Under the pieces are notes generated by a model. The model was not told the origin of the DNA. It searched no databases and worked only from the letters and a program-made list of their open reading frames with translations. Shown here piece by piece: positions 23,907 to 36,242 of a DNA stretch of 64,000 bases. Numbering within the stretch: the first letter of the stretch is position 1; each line of letters starts with the position of its first letter. The stretch comes from Aselliscus stoliczkanus (Eukaryota; Chordata; Mammalia; Chiroptera; Hipposideridae), in NCBI GenBank assembly GCA_033961575.1, contig CM066728.1, positions 103,120,852 to 103,184,851 of the forward strand, read 5' to 3'. Position numbers and translations under genes: made by a program.

Positions 23907-24949
23907 GACTGATAAAACATCAATCCTTACCACTCCAGAAAACACTGAGACATACACAAAGGCTCATTACGGTGCTATCATAAAATGCAATCCAAGGAAA
24001 ACTCAGCCTTTTTCTGAACATTCTAGGACAAGTACCCGTGCCTTAGTGAGGGGCGAGGTGCTTCTGTGGCTCTCAGATGAGGGGTGCAGCAAGCAGGACC
24101 GAGCTGGCAGAGGCAGCAAGCACACTGAAATTCACCACTCAGCACTCACTGTGGTCCCCCCACGCCTGGCTTCTGGATGTTACTATTTGCTGGCTTCATC
24201 TGCTTCAGCGCTTATGAATCTGTAAACATTTAAGAATAATGACAACTGTTCATTAAGCATTTTCCATGTGTCTGGCAGTGTTGTAGCAGCCTTCACATAG
24301 TCTTTATATTCTGATGCTTCCAATAACTTGAAAGATAAGCATTTTTATCTCCATTTTTTTGGAATGTGAGACTGAGCAACAAATCATGGGGCCTGATTTT
24401 GAGGCCAGACCTTTTGGTGTCCAAAGTCTCAGCTCAATCTTAGAGAAATTGCTGGACATGAAGAACCAGATGGATTCTGCAATGTGAAAATTTAAGAATA
24501 AATCAGTGTTAGAGGTTTTTAAAAATGCAAGCTTTCCTCAATATTATTCATCGACATATTTCTCAAGATATGAGAGATCCTCAATGATCAAGATAAGAAA
24601 TAGCTCTCCTTTCTGAGAGAGGGCACAGAAGAATCATTTTCTAAATCTGTCAGGGAGGACTAGACTAGGCAGGCAAGTCCGGCTCCGGTTTATATAGTTC
24701 TCACTCAGGCTCAGAGCGGAAGAAGGAGAGTGCCACGGGGACTGTTTCACTCTTAATCTATTTTCTAGTATCACAGATTTTGGAATACTACTTTTCACAA
24801 ACACTGTAGAAACCCTTGCTAAACAGCACTAGGATTGTGCAACAGCGCATCAGTGCCCTTGGGATACAGTCTGAAGTCAGCCTGACACATGCTGTGTCAC
24901 CCCCGCCACCACTGAATGCCTGCCCTGGATGCTGGAATCAGAATCCCTC
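23907..24949. other. Mostly unassigned, with one MIR-like piece
   Basis: Only 24235-24410 is recognisable: CATTAAGCATTTTCCATGTG, CTGGCAGTG and a TTTTATCTCCATTTTTTT segment resemble the MIR3-like group. Nothing else recognised. Confidence 0.5.
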
Positions 24950-25112
24950 TAGAGCAGCACTGCCTCCGACTGGAAGGTGCATACGAGTCACCCAGAGAAC
25001 TTGTTAAAAGGCTGGTCAGGCAGGTCTGGGGGGAAGCCTGAAATTCTGCTTCTCTAACAAGTTTTGGGGATTCCAGGCTGCTGGTCCTGGGTCCCACACT
25101 GAGTAGCCTCGG
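24950..25112 (+). mobile_element. MER20 (hAT-Charlie) non-autonomous DNA transposon
   Basis: Contains GAGTCACCCAGAGAACTTGT, then CAGGTCTGGGGGGAAGCC, TGCTTCTCTAACAAGTTTTG and GCTGGTCCTGGGTCCCACAC in MER20 order. MER20 copies sometimes act as regulatory elements in placental mammals; nothing here shows that this copy does. Confidence 0.75.
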
Positions 25113-25699
25113 GGCTAGATAACCAAGGATCACAAGCTCCGTGGCACTTTCACACTTCTGAGCCTTTCCTCGCATGCAGGCCTGACTCTTTCTTCCAGCC
25201 CCCCACTGGGTACCTTTCCCATCATGCAATGCCTGGGTCACACATCAACTCCTCTGTGAAGTCTCTATAAGATCTGATTGCCCGGGCACAGCTGCTCCTT
25301 CCTTTGGGTCCGTCATGGCTTCTTAAGTAGCAAATTAAATAGAATTATAGGTCTCCCTCATTTGTTTATCTTTGCCATAGATTGTGTCCCTGAAGGACAG
25401 AGATGGTGGAACAGCATCTCCTTAGCCTGGACACTCTGTGGTGAACTAGGTTGGCTGAATGAATGAAATCCGACGTAACAGGCTGTGGTGTCAGGAGTTC
25501 ACACGTACCCCATTTTTTTCAAAATCAGATCATCTGTTTATCTTCTTTCAGTCCATTGTGTTGTGATTGGTTGGTTCAGCCTTGTCGACTTATGCTCATC
25601 TTAAAGATTCTTTTTAAAATATGTCATCACTTTTGCTTGGTTATAATGTTAAATCATAGAGTCCTACTGTGAAGAATGGAGTCTAGAAGAAAATGCCAT
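25113..25699. other. Unassigned sequence with a possible L2 tail
   Basis: At 25375-25466 a phrase of the form TGTCCCTGAAGGACAGAGAT and a GGCTGAATGAATGAAA ending resemble the L2 3' end. The rest is unassigned. Confidence 0.4.
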
Positions 25700-25905
25700 G
25701 ATTCGAGGCAGTTTATAGCTGTACCATCCTGAGCAATTGACGTGTGCTCTCTGCCCCAGTCCTCTCACTTCTAAAACGGTTATAATAAGGGTACGTGCTC
25801 CGTCGGTTCTGGGGTTAAAGGAGTTAGTAATACATGTAACACACTTGGAACGGCACCTGGCACACAGAAAGCGCTGTAGGGTGTTTAGCTGTTGGTATCA
25901 TTGAA
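25700..25905 (+). mobile_element. MIR SINE
   Basis: Contains CCTCTCACTTCTAAAACGGT, AGGAGTTAGTAATACATGTA and CACTTGGAACGGCACCTGGC in MIR order, close to the full ~200-bp extent. Confidence 0.8.
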
Positions 25906-27970
25906 GCCTTTCAGTATTTATAAAGACATGCTCCTAGCTACTGAAGGCATGAAAGGCCAGCGAGGAGGCCCCATTCTGCTCTCCCTCTGTCCCTGATACT
26001 ATCTTGTGTCACTGCCTTAGGCTTTCTACGACATGCTTCCCACTTCACCTTCCTAAATAACTTCAAACAACATGCCTTTGAGTAGCTTTCTGCTTTTTTG
26101 TTCCTGTCTGTCTCAGCTCATTTGTGAGGTTTCTCCTACCGACACTACTTAGAGAGGTGCTTGCTATTCCTGGTTTCGGCGCCTGTCTGTATCTCTTTAT
26201 ATGAGATTTTAAATCTGCGTTAATACCAAAAGAGATCCATTCACACTGGCTCCAATTCCTGCTCGCTGGAAATCACCTCAATTATATGATCAGAATTTCG
26301 TTATTCTGTTAGGTTATTTTTTTAAATTTTATTTTATACCCTCTTCCATCAACGCTTTTTCTAACTTCAGAGAGATTATCAGCAAAGAATGTCTGAATTT
26401 ATCAGATGCTCTTTATGAGAATTAAAATATTTGAGGAGCTGAGTGACCCATCACTCATATCTTTTCTCTCTGCCAAGATATAAGGTTGTGTCACTCATAC
26501 ATCCAATACTTACCAAACTAACTATTTCGGCTTCTTTAGCCTTTTATCATAATGAAAATGCATTATTTCTAATTTCAAATACACAGATTTCTGATTAAGA
26601 ATGTAACATAATACTTTTATATTATATTCTTCTCGATTCTTTCTGTTAGATCTGTTACTTTGGGGAAAAAAAGTATATTTCATCCTACCAAGTTTAAAAA
26701 TATCAAAACTAAAAAATCATGAAGGATACACTGCTATATGATCTACACAAGAAAAATCTCTGCAGAATTGCCCTCAGTAGCCAAACATTCAAAGAGAAGG
26801 CTTTAACCTAACTTCAAAAGACTGGAAAATGAGTGAATATGCTTTGAGTAAAAAGAAAGCATTTATAGTCTACATATTAATTTTTAAATGATTCCCTGTT
26901 TTAATCTATTTTTTTCTAATATTTGCCAACCACAAATTGGCCCCTGTCACTGTGAGCAAGAAGTCTTGCATGGTTAATACAAGCAGAGAAGACTTAATTC
27001 TAAAATGCAAAGACTAAAGGCATGACAAATAACTACTGGCACTGTTTTATGAAAGAGTAGTCATATTAGGGATTTTAACAGACTATTAAAAAATTGCTAT
27101 ACCCGGATTGTTAGCAGTCACATATTAACTGAGCAAATGAGAATCAGTTTGACCTCCAGGTCAGTGTGAGAAATCCAGCACATGAAGATGTAGGAGTTCC
27201 TTTTCCATGAGGAGAGTGGGGGCACCCAAAGAAAACACAAAGGGAAGAGATAACACCTGCTAAGGTAAGAGACGTATTCTAGGAGGGGTGCTTCTCAATC
27301 TATGAGTTGGAAAAAAAGTAGTATTTTTTTTAAATTTCTAATTTGCAGGAATACTTTGTAAAATGCAACAAAAGAGGAAAAATTAAAAGCTAAAAAATCA
27401 AAATCAGACACAAAATAAAAAAAGTTCATTCCTTCAGACGCTACAGCATATGAAGTTGTTATAAAGGATTCTAATCACCCTCGATTTCTGCATTTACCTA
27501 GATGTAGACAAATAGTTCAGTCACTGACCACATTCTGATCATCACTCCCATCATGAACTACCAGGAAAAAAATCTGACTGAAAGTGGCTTAGAACCATAC
27601 AGGTCCCGACGTTCCAAGTACTATTATTTCTTACTTGGGTCACAACTGACCTCTAGTGGGCGTCCCACAGTGCCCACTCCCAGGGCCACACAGCAGCCAG
27701 GGCAGGTCTGTCCTCACTTAAAGTCCTCTTTGTTCTTAGAATAAATCCATCATATGCTCATGGCCTACAAGGTCGTACAAGAACTGGCCCTGCCTGTTTG
27801 TCTAGCATCATCCGTTCTCTCCTTTGTCACTGTGTTACAAACACAAATAGGACTTTGCTCAGAAAAGCCCTAAGCTCCCTCCAGGACCAGGATCTTCCCA
27901 CATGTTGATCTCTCGTCATAGAATCCTGTGCTATCACCCGTTCACCCTATAAACTAATAATCGCCGCAAA
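25906..27970. other. Unassigned AT-rich intronic sequence
   Basis: No named repeat, exon or RNA gene recognised over about 2 kb. Confidence 0.5.
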
Positions 27971-28851
27971 TATATCAACATTCATCCCATAGAGTGGTGG
28001 AGTCAATGCCACCTACCCTCACATCTGGGTGGCTCTGTGACTGTTGTGACTAATAAAATATGGCAGCAGCAAAGCTGTGCCAATTTCGGAATGCAGGCCT
28101 TAAAAATCTGGCAGCTTCCACTTCCTGTCTCTTGAAAAACTGATTCTGGAATTCTAAGTGTCCATATAAGTCCAGCTACCCTGAAAGTGTCCTGCTAGAT
28201 AGGTCACCTGTAGGCTCTCCAATTAACAGTCTAGCCAACAGGCACCCATTGTTCACTTAGACCAGCCTACCCACCAGCTGAATACCGCCCCCACAGTGTC
28301 CTCAGTTCACGCCACAAGCTCAAATTTCTGAATGAAAAATAAAATTGTGAGATATAATATAGTGGTTGTTGTTTTAAGTAACTAAATGTGAAAGGCAGAA
28401 TAATGGTGTCCCCAAAGACATCCACATTCCAATCTCAAAGGGACTTTGCAGATGTGATTACATTAAAGACCATTAGAGGGTGAGATTCTCCTGGATTACC
28501 CCAGTTGGCCCCCAATAATCATAAAGGTCCTTATAAGAGGAAAGCAGGATCAGAGTCACAGAGAAGTCTGAAGATGCTATGCTGCTGGCTCTGAAGATGA
28601 AGGACAAGACCATGAATCAGGCTGCAAAAACCAAGGACTGGATTCTCCCCAGAGCCTCGGGAAGAACGCGCCCTGCCCACACCTTGATTTTCGTCCTCTG
28701 AGACTCAAGTAGGGCTTCTGATCATCAGAATTGGAAGATAATAAATGTGTATCTTATTAAGCCATGCAGTTAGTGTTGATTTGTTATAGTATCAACAGGA
28801 AATGAATGCATTAAGTTTCAGGGTAATTTGTTACACCATACTATATAACCC
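27971..28851 (+). mobile_element. Outer MaLR-type LTR, split by a second LTR
   Basis: 27971-28386 carries GGTGGCTCTGTGACTGTTG, AAATATGGCAGCAGCAAAGC and the LTR end phrase GTGGTTGTTGTTTTAAGTAA. After the inner LTR the same element resumes at 28811 with TTAAGTTTCAGGGTAATTTG and ends near 28851. Both parts join in the correct consensus order. Confidence 0.65.
28387..28810 (+). mobile_element. Inner solitary MaLR-type LTR (MLT1 group)
   Basis: Begins TGTGAAAGGCAGAATAATGG and contains GGGACTTTGCAGATGTGATT and GGTCCTTATAAGAGGAAAGC. It ends GAAATGAATGCA. The 424-bp length is typical. It lies within the last ~45 bp of the outer LTR, so it is the younger insertion. Confidence 0.75.
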
Positions 28852-29135
28852 GAACCAACTCTCCCTCTTATCACACCTCCCTACACACATATGTTCACAT
28901 AAATGTTTACCTAATTCCTGTTTATCATGTAGATCTCAGCTTAAAGTTTTACCTTCTAGGCATATATTGAAGACTGTATGCTTAGCATGTAATTTATTTT
29001 TGAGATTATGTAGTATCTGTGTCCCCACAGGACAAAAAGTTCCAGAAGGTCATATCTGTGTCTATCGGGCACATCAAGGACTCCCCATTAAACAAGCACG
29101 ATACTTTCAGTCAATATTCGATGAGTGAGGATATA
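28852..29135 (+). mobile_element. Possible L2 LINE 3' end
   Basis: The segments ATCTCAGCTTAAAGTTTTAC and TCTGTGTCCCCACAGGACAA, followed by a TCAATATTCGATGAGTGAGG tail, have the order of an L2 3' end. Strongly diverged, so the call is tentative. Confidence 0.4.
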
Positions 29136-32100
29136 ACTGAGTAAATGAATCAGAATATATGGACTGTACTGGAACCTTTGTAAACATATATAATGGAGAA
29201 AACCTGTGTTGGAAAAAGAAAAGTCTTAATGTTAATTATAAAAAAAATACATGAAAACAAGTGACCACTGCATAGATGGTGTTGAATATATATTTGAGTA
29301 TCAGGGATGAAAAATAGCAAGGTTGATCTCTATTCAAAAATCTTAAAAAACAATACAAAAAATCAAATAATTGAATTTTTGGTCATATTGCATTCAATAA
29401 AATTTCAAAACAACTGGTCAAAGGGACATTTTCAGCCCTTAAAAAAGGATTAATTTAAATTTTCTATAAACTACCTCTTCAATAAAGAAAATTGGACAAT
29501 ATTGAAAAAATGAAAATAATAAAAATAATCTATAATTCTATCAGTTATAACCATTGAAATATCTCTCCTCAGTCTTTTCCTTTTCAAATATAATCCTATG
29601 CGTAATTGAGATCTTCCAAGAAATGCTGCCTCACCTCATAATCTGCATTTTTCATATTTTCTCACATCATTAAACATTCACTTAACATGTTTTCAATACC
29701 TAAATAGGGCTTTGACATACAGATGTCTCAATATAATATTTTACCAACGTTTTTATGTTACAAAAAGTAAGAAACCTATATCTACAAATAAAATTCAGAT
29801 TTTTAAGTTGATTTCCTAGTCTAATTCCTCAAAATGTATACACATTTTTAAAGGTTCTTGATTCACAAGTCCACATTTTCTGGTTGTGAGGAATAGCAAA
29901 AGAAGTTTGAGAAATAAAATATATTATTTGAAGACTGACAACATACACTGAAACATCAAAAGCTCAGGGGAGTCTAACAATAAAAAAGAAACCTGTGTTG
30001 AACTTCGCTTGATGGAAAGACCAAGGTTTTTACCACTAGAAAGGCCTCCTACCCCCTAGAGCACGCACGTGCCGGTGGTCTCCTTCTGCTTCAAGGCAAT
30101 TTCTGTTTTTCAGCTTTGAAAGGCTCTTCAGCTCACGAATAATAATAAAAAAAAATCATCTATAGTTAACTTGAACACTTAAATCTTTCATCCATCAAGA
30201 ATTTATTTTGGCATCAGGAACACATTAGGTCTCTCATGTTCCTTTTTAAATGAGAAGCTGAGCTTCCCGCTTGCGTTAGGATGTACTGACAAGGCTTATC
30301 TCCCCTATCCATCGATAACGCCATTGTTATCAGACCCCAAATTCCCATATATAACTAAGTTTACCTTGAGTTCTCTTATTCATTACACTGAGCTGTACCA
30401 TACCATATTTCTTAAATATTGGTAAATGTAGGATATATTTTCGTGACACTAAGAAAATATTGCTCTCATTACTCATTTCCAAAATTTTCCTGGATATCCT
30501 CATATGTCCATGTATTCAATCAATAAAAGAGTTCCACATAGCTAAGTAATTCAACATATATCATGTCATACATAAGTAATTAAATTGAATTCAATGTCTA
30601 TATATGGTAGTTTCTTATAGATGTTGGATTTATTCTTCCAGGTAAAAAAAGTAGAATTTGGTCCAATTTCAAAATTAAAATCTTTTGGGATTTTCATGGT
30701 AATTATGTTGAATTCATTTAGGGAAGACTTTTCCATACAAAGTCTTCCTGTCCCAGAACAAGATAGGATATGAAACTTACATAAAGGGGCTATGAATAAG
30801 CTGATGAAACTAAGCCAGCTAATATACACAAGGACTCACACTCTATATAATTTTTTAATTTAATCCTCATAATCAACACATGAAGTAGATATTATTATTA
30901 TTATTCCTAGTTTACAAAAGAGAAAATTAAGGCTAAGGAATTTCTGTCCCACTTAATGGGGTGTCAGGAAAAATCACAAAATTTTCATTTCACAGCATTT
31001 TTTTTCCTCTTCTCATTCAGATTAAATGAAGAGTTTAGCCTCCTGCTTCATTTTCCAAATGCATCCCTTAACAACAGCTTAGCTCTCTGTAAATCTGAGA
31101 TTGGATGAATTCATCTCCCAATCTCTGTCCTAAACAGTTCCAATCCAGCTGAACAAAATATATGAAATTTACAGTTTCCCAGTTTCTACGGAATAGAACA
31201 TAGCCTGCAAAAGATAATCTGAGGTCAAGGTTGGTTCTAGGAAAACTCTTTACCCAAAAAAAAGATAATATTATTTTCTACTTTAGGAATGTTTTTTCTA
31301 ACATTTTCTTCATAACAAATCAGTGAATCCCCCCAAAAAACCCTAACCACATTTATTAACTAGCCATTTCAGCCATATTTTGTGCCAATAAAATGAAATT
31401 TACTTCTCCAGTTTCATCAGTTAGAGAACCATAGGCTCTAATTTGGTACTTTAAGACTTGGTAAGTGGATTGAAACAATTCAATGTATTGAGGTTAAAAG
31501 AGATTAAAAGGAGATTTAATGAATTAAAAATGGAAAGGGTAAAGAACATTTTTGTTCTGTCCTTAAAATTGAGGCAGAGAGGCTGAATAGCTCTAGAATT
31601 CTAAATTTTAAAATTTATCTTATTTGGTGATCCAAAATTTTACAACATTTTTCTGGCAGAAACTGGTTACTTATAGAGCTAGCATTCATAGACAACTTAA
31701 CAAACCTTCTTTTGGTTTAGAAACATTAAAACAAATGAAAACATAGAAACTAGGAATCATCCCCAGTTCCATCTTCCTTCCAACATATCTCTTCTACTTA
31801 ATGAAGTTGTGTGTTCATTTAACACAATAGGCAACTAAATGCAAACCAATGGAAATATTCCCGTGATATACCTCGAGTTTCCTCAAGGAAAAGCATTACT
31901 CTGTTTTCTGAAAAGTAACTATACCTCTCATATAATACTTTGGTTTCGCATAGCTTTTGAGTCCACGCTCTTTATGATTCCAGTTGAATCACTTATTTAA
32001 GAGGGTTACTCCTTCTTAAAATCTTGACTAAGATCCACTCATTCATTCACTAAACTTTTATTAGATGTTTACTGTACAAAAAATACAGTGGAAGCCACTG

Positions 32101-35100
32101 GATATCCAAAGCTAGACAAAACACAGTTCCTTTCTCAAAGAAGTTCAAGCAATTGCAGGAATGACACCGTAGAGGTATTGGCTGAAAGCAGAGACAAAAC
32201 TCTTATGCAGTGGATATCTTGATGAAGCTGTAGCTTATTACATGTCACTGTTATGGATCATGTATGTCTTGGCATGTTTGCAGATGATGAGAAAAGTCCC
32301 ATGCAAGTTACAGCTTTTGTTGCTGAGCAGCAGAAAAACTTAGTGGCAAATGACACTTCATACTATAGGAATATAAGTGAAGTGCAAGAATTTATAATAC
32401 ACAATATTATAAATTGATGAAATCAGTGTGTCCTGGTACCTTAAAAATACATTTTTCTCCATCTTTAAAAGTGAGCCCACCACAGCGGGAATTCTTTTTT
32501 TGATTCTAAGATTTATGTCTTGAATATGTCTCCACTAAAAGGACCCAGACTCTTTGGGCATAAATGATTCTGTCTTGGGCAAGGAAAAAAAAAAAATAGG
32601 GTGGATCTGGAACATTCTTTTGTGGTCAGAAAGCAAGGATTGTTTTACAGCACGAAGGGCAATGCTGAAAGGACAGAAGCGATATTTCAAGGTTTTCCAA
32701 AGAAGTTATAAAAAGTCAAACATCAAAAGGAGAATAATAATTACTAATAATTGAAACAAGGCATAATTAGATTCAAAAGAGAAATGTTAATATAAAATAC
32801 ATAAGTTAATGTAAGCTGTATAAAATACTGTTATACACAATAGAATATAAGCATAATAGAATGCTTAAATTTGTACTAATTGTAATAGTAAAGGAGTATT
32901 AATTGATGGATTCTTCAGAAGTTGGCTTTTGTTGTTTTAAGTCGGGTGACAAAAATGGGCAAGTTAAGTCTCAAAAGCCAGCTCTTCATTGATTTCCACA
33001 GGAAATCCACTCCTGTCAAACACTTTGTGAGTTTAGTAAAGATGGACTGAAGATTTTCGGGGACACAGGAAGGTGACACCGCCAGGATGTTGGAATATCT
33101 CTCCAACTCCACCATCCCTTCTTCCCATCCATGTCCTTCTTCCTCTCCTGGATACCACCTGTGTGTCCTTACCTTGCAGCTCAGAATCTATCCATTATGG
33201 AGAGAAATCTGGTTTTCTAAAGAACACACCTGAAAACTCACATATTCAAACACATGCAGAAATGGGTAAAGACAAAGGCCCTTCCGTGTCCCAGGTGGCC
33301 CACCTCACCTTGGAAGGCAGTAGCAATCATCAACAGTAGAAAGCTTCCCAGCTACATTTATAATTATTAACTGTGTTACTATCTACACCCCACAGACTGC
33401 CCTCCTTGTAACAATTCTTCGATCATCTCTGAAAGAGTACACGTAATGTCTGAATAAGTTATGCATTATTCCCTTCATACTGCGGATTTTCTGTTTTGTA
33501 AGTACATGGAATGTACAGGAATACGTTTTACAACTAAAGTGCTTTGCTCTCATTATTTGTTAATCAGCCCAACTGCCTTGGGAAGTGAGGACTTCCTGAG
33601 GAAGTTTATCCTCAGGAAGTTATTTCCTACTTGAAGAGGAAGTAAACAGACACGTTAACCTGATTTTAAGGTCACACTGTGTCCATGACTGTAAAGGTCA
33701 AACATTTCCAAAATCAGGATATTTATCCTAAAATGTTGGCAGCCACCTCCTCCCTATTGCCCCTTCCTCTTAGATAAGCTCAGCAGTTGGCCCATTAGTG
33801 TAAATCCTTCCAAATGACCCAGAGAAAGGTGTCATAGAGTGATGGCCTGTATGTCACTGACATCTCCAATGACGTGTGATCCATTGAAAACCTAGTACAA
33901 AGAATGTGCAGCCACTTCATACCTAAGTGTTTTAGTGAAAGCTGGATGTTCGAAGCACTTGTGAATGAACCTCTTCAATGTTTACCTGCCAGGGATCTGT
34001 TTAGAAGCCTCGACTTTACCCCACATGAACCCAGATGGATTTGTCCACACTCTTCACAACCTTACATCCCATGCTATCTCTTCCTCTCCACCCTTCCACC
34101 TTCTCCCCCTGCAACAGAAACCCAGTCCCAGCTGCCATGATGCCTATCCCGACTCTTCCACTCCATGCTTAGCTCTCTTCCTCTCCAACAATGGCACATC
34201 TTCAGGTCACGTGTTGGGACACAATCCTACCCCATCCCAAGATGCTATACAATCCAGCATCTAAGGTTCTGGAAACAGTGAATCTTGCCATAAAATCCAA
34301 CTCTTAGGGAACCAAAGAGCTAACAGCAGTACTGTGAAGAATGCTTGGTTAAGGCAATAGGGAATGATGAGGATTCAGAAACTGCAGTGGGGCGAGGGAC
34401 AAGGGGGCACGCGGGGTGCTCCACCTAAATCTGTTAAATTAAACAGAAAATCAGTTTTGAAAATTCTTCAGGGAGAACAAAACACATTTGAGGGTAGGGA
34501 TCATTCTCTGAGTTTCCAATTTATGATTGACATACATTTTGTACCCCTAAAAGTGCCTATAAAATGTATTTGAACCCAGATTACATTCTTTAATAAATTC
34601 CCACTTAATTAAATTACTCAAATTACTGATGAGATATCTTAGGAATAATCCAAGCCTTCATACAAATATAATTAGTTGTACATAGATGAACTAGAATGTC
34701 TATAGCTGGAATATATCAATTATGCGTTGAGTGCTTTTTTGGAAATAGCAAAAATGTAAGTGAAAGACATAAACAGAATAATTTTGGCCATAAGATTAGA
34801 ATATTAAAGATCTCATTTTTTTCTCTCCCAACTCTATATAAAGCTACTGGGAGACTCTGATGAAAGTCTCAGATATTACTTTAAGGTGTCCTTAAATACA
34901 CACACATACACACACACAGAAACCTAATTTCTTTCTGAGACTATTAAATAACATTTTTGTCATTCTAGATGATCCATTTGGGAAGATATTTCCCTCAAGA
35001 CACTAAACTTGTTCTTGAGTCCGAGATGGTATTTAGGATTTCATGGTCCATTTCTAGTCATACCTAACAATTTTGTGGATACCAGCTGATGGGCTTTCCA

Positions 35101-35798
35101 CTGCTCCAGCTAATCATCAGATGCAAATTTGACTTCTTTATTAAACTGGGCACACTGAATCTATAATATGCTCAAATTGCCAGGTGTAATTGGCACAGGT
35201 TTTCAAAAGTGACCTAACTTATAATTAGGCAGTAGCTTAAACAATAAAAGAAACTTGGTCACGAAAGCCGCGAATTGCTAATTTAATTACTGAAACACAT
35301 TAAGCTTCAAACAGCAAAAGCCTGGCAAAGCTTTCCTAAAGGATCCTGAAATGTTCAGAAATAGTTAAGTTTAACTTTCAATTTTTACAGGCAAAACAAA
35401 TCTTTGTAATAATCAGCCACCACCCCCTCATGTACAGAATAAAAGCTTCTAACCCCACATTCCTGATCTTGGAATCTCTCCCGCCCCGTACGGCCCCCCA
35501 CCCAATTTGAATAGATGCTGTCTTATAACTATTTTCAAAGATATTCCTTTGTGTTATTTTCTTTTTACAGTTTTTTTACTTTTTGGTCTTCCTTGTATGT
35601 TATGTTTACACTCTATTTTCTCTTGTGTCCATAGATTGAGTTTCATTCAATTGTGATAAACTGCATCAAGGTACATTTCCGGTGTTCCCAGGCACATGTT
35701 CTTAGAGCGATACTTTCCACTTGTGCATATTTCAAATTAAAGACCAATCCCATGGCTCAGTTTTAAAGGGACAACAAGTAACGTGACCATTCAGCAGT
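29136..35798. other. Long repeat-poor intronic stretch
   Basis: Only a MIR3-like piece at about 30825-30945 (TAATCCTCATAATCAACACA, then a TTTACAAAAGAGAAAATTAA segment) and a possible ancient repeat at about 32035-32170 (CATTCATTCAC tract) are recognisable. A 12-bp perfect inverted repeat lies at 33591-33620. No exon, RNA gene or complete transposon seen. A candidate regulatory block lies at 35040-35420. Confidence 0.45.
35040..35420. promoter_or_regulatory. Candidate conserved enhancer-like block
   Basis: Repeat-free sequence carries an ATGCAAAT octamer (35121-35128) and two TAATTA homeodomain-type cores (35222-35227 and 35284-35289), with balanced composition and no coding pattern. This resembles intronic developmental enhancers, but I have no alignment or activity data and such motifs occur by chance in AT-rich DNA. 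Confidence 0.22.
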
Positions 35799-36227
35799 CT
35801 TTTTTTTTTTTTAAATTTGGGGGTTCTGGGGAGGGGAACCACGTTGGGGAATTGCAGAAAGGGAACAGACAAGTTGCTGTCCTTTTTGTTCTTCAGCCTA
35901 GTTGTGGAGGACATCGCTTCACTGGCCCATGTTGGTAATTATCAATGCGCTCTTCCCAGGTGAGGCAGTCACTTGCAGGCCATTGGACGGCCACTCACGG
36001 CGGCGCACGTAGGCTATCCGCCATTCACAGTGGCTCTTGGCAGCCCACTGCAGCAGGGGCTGGAGCCTATGCCGTCGCCAGGGACTCACCAGAGCCCAGC
36101 TCCAAGTTGAGCTATGGTTCACCATCTTAGCTGTAGGGGGCCCTCATGTGAGATCTGAATCGGGGTTCTGATGCTCAGAGCTGGTGTCCCAAGCCAACTC
36201 TTAACCAACACACCCCTAGGCCAGCCC
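35799..36227 (-). mobile_element. Long tRNA-derived bat SINE, reverse, diverged
   Basis: A T-run at about 35799-35811 is followed by the reverse-complement body (CAGACAAGTTGCTGTC, then TTCTTCAGCCTAGTTGTGGAGG) and a degraded head ending GGCCAGCC near 36224. An approximate duplication TCAGCAGT flanks it (35791-35798 and 36228-36235). It is more diverged than the copies at 6307 and 46132, so probably older. Confidence 0.82.
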
Positions 36228-36242
36228 TCAGCAGTTTTATAT

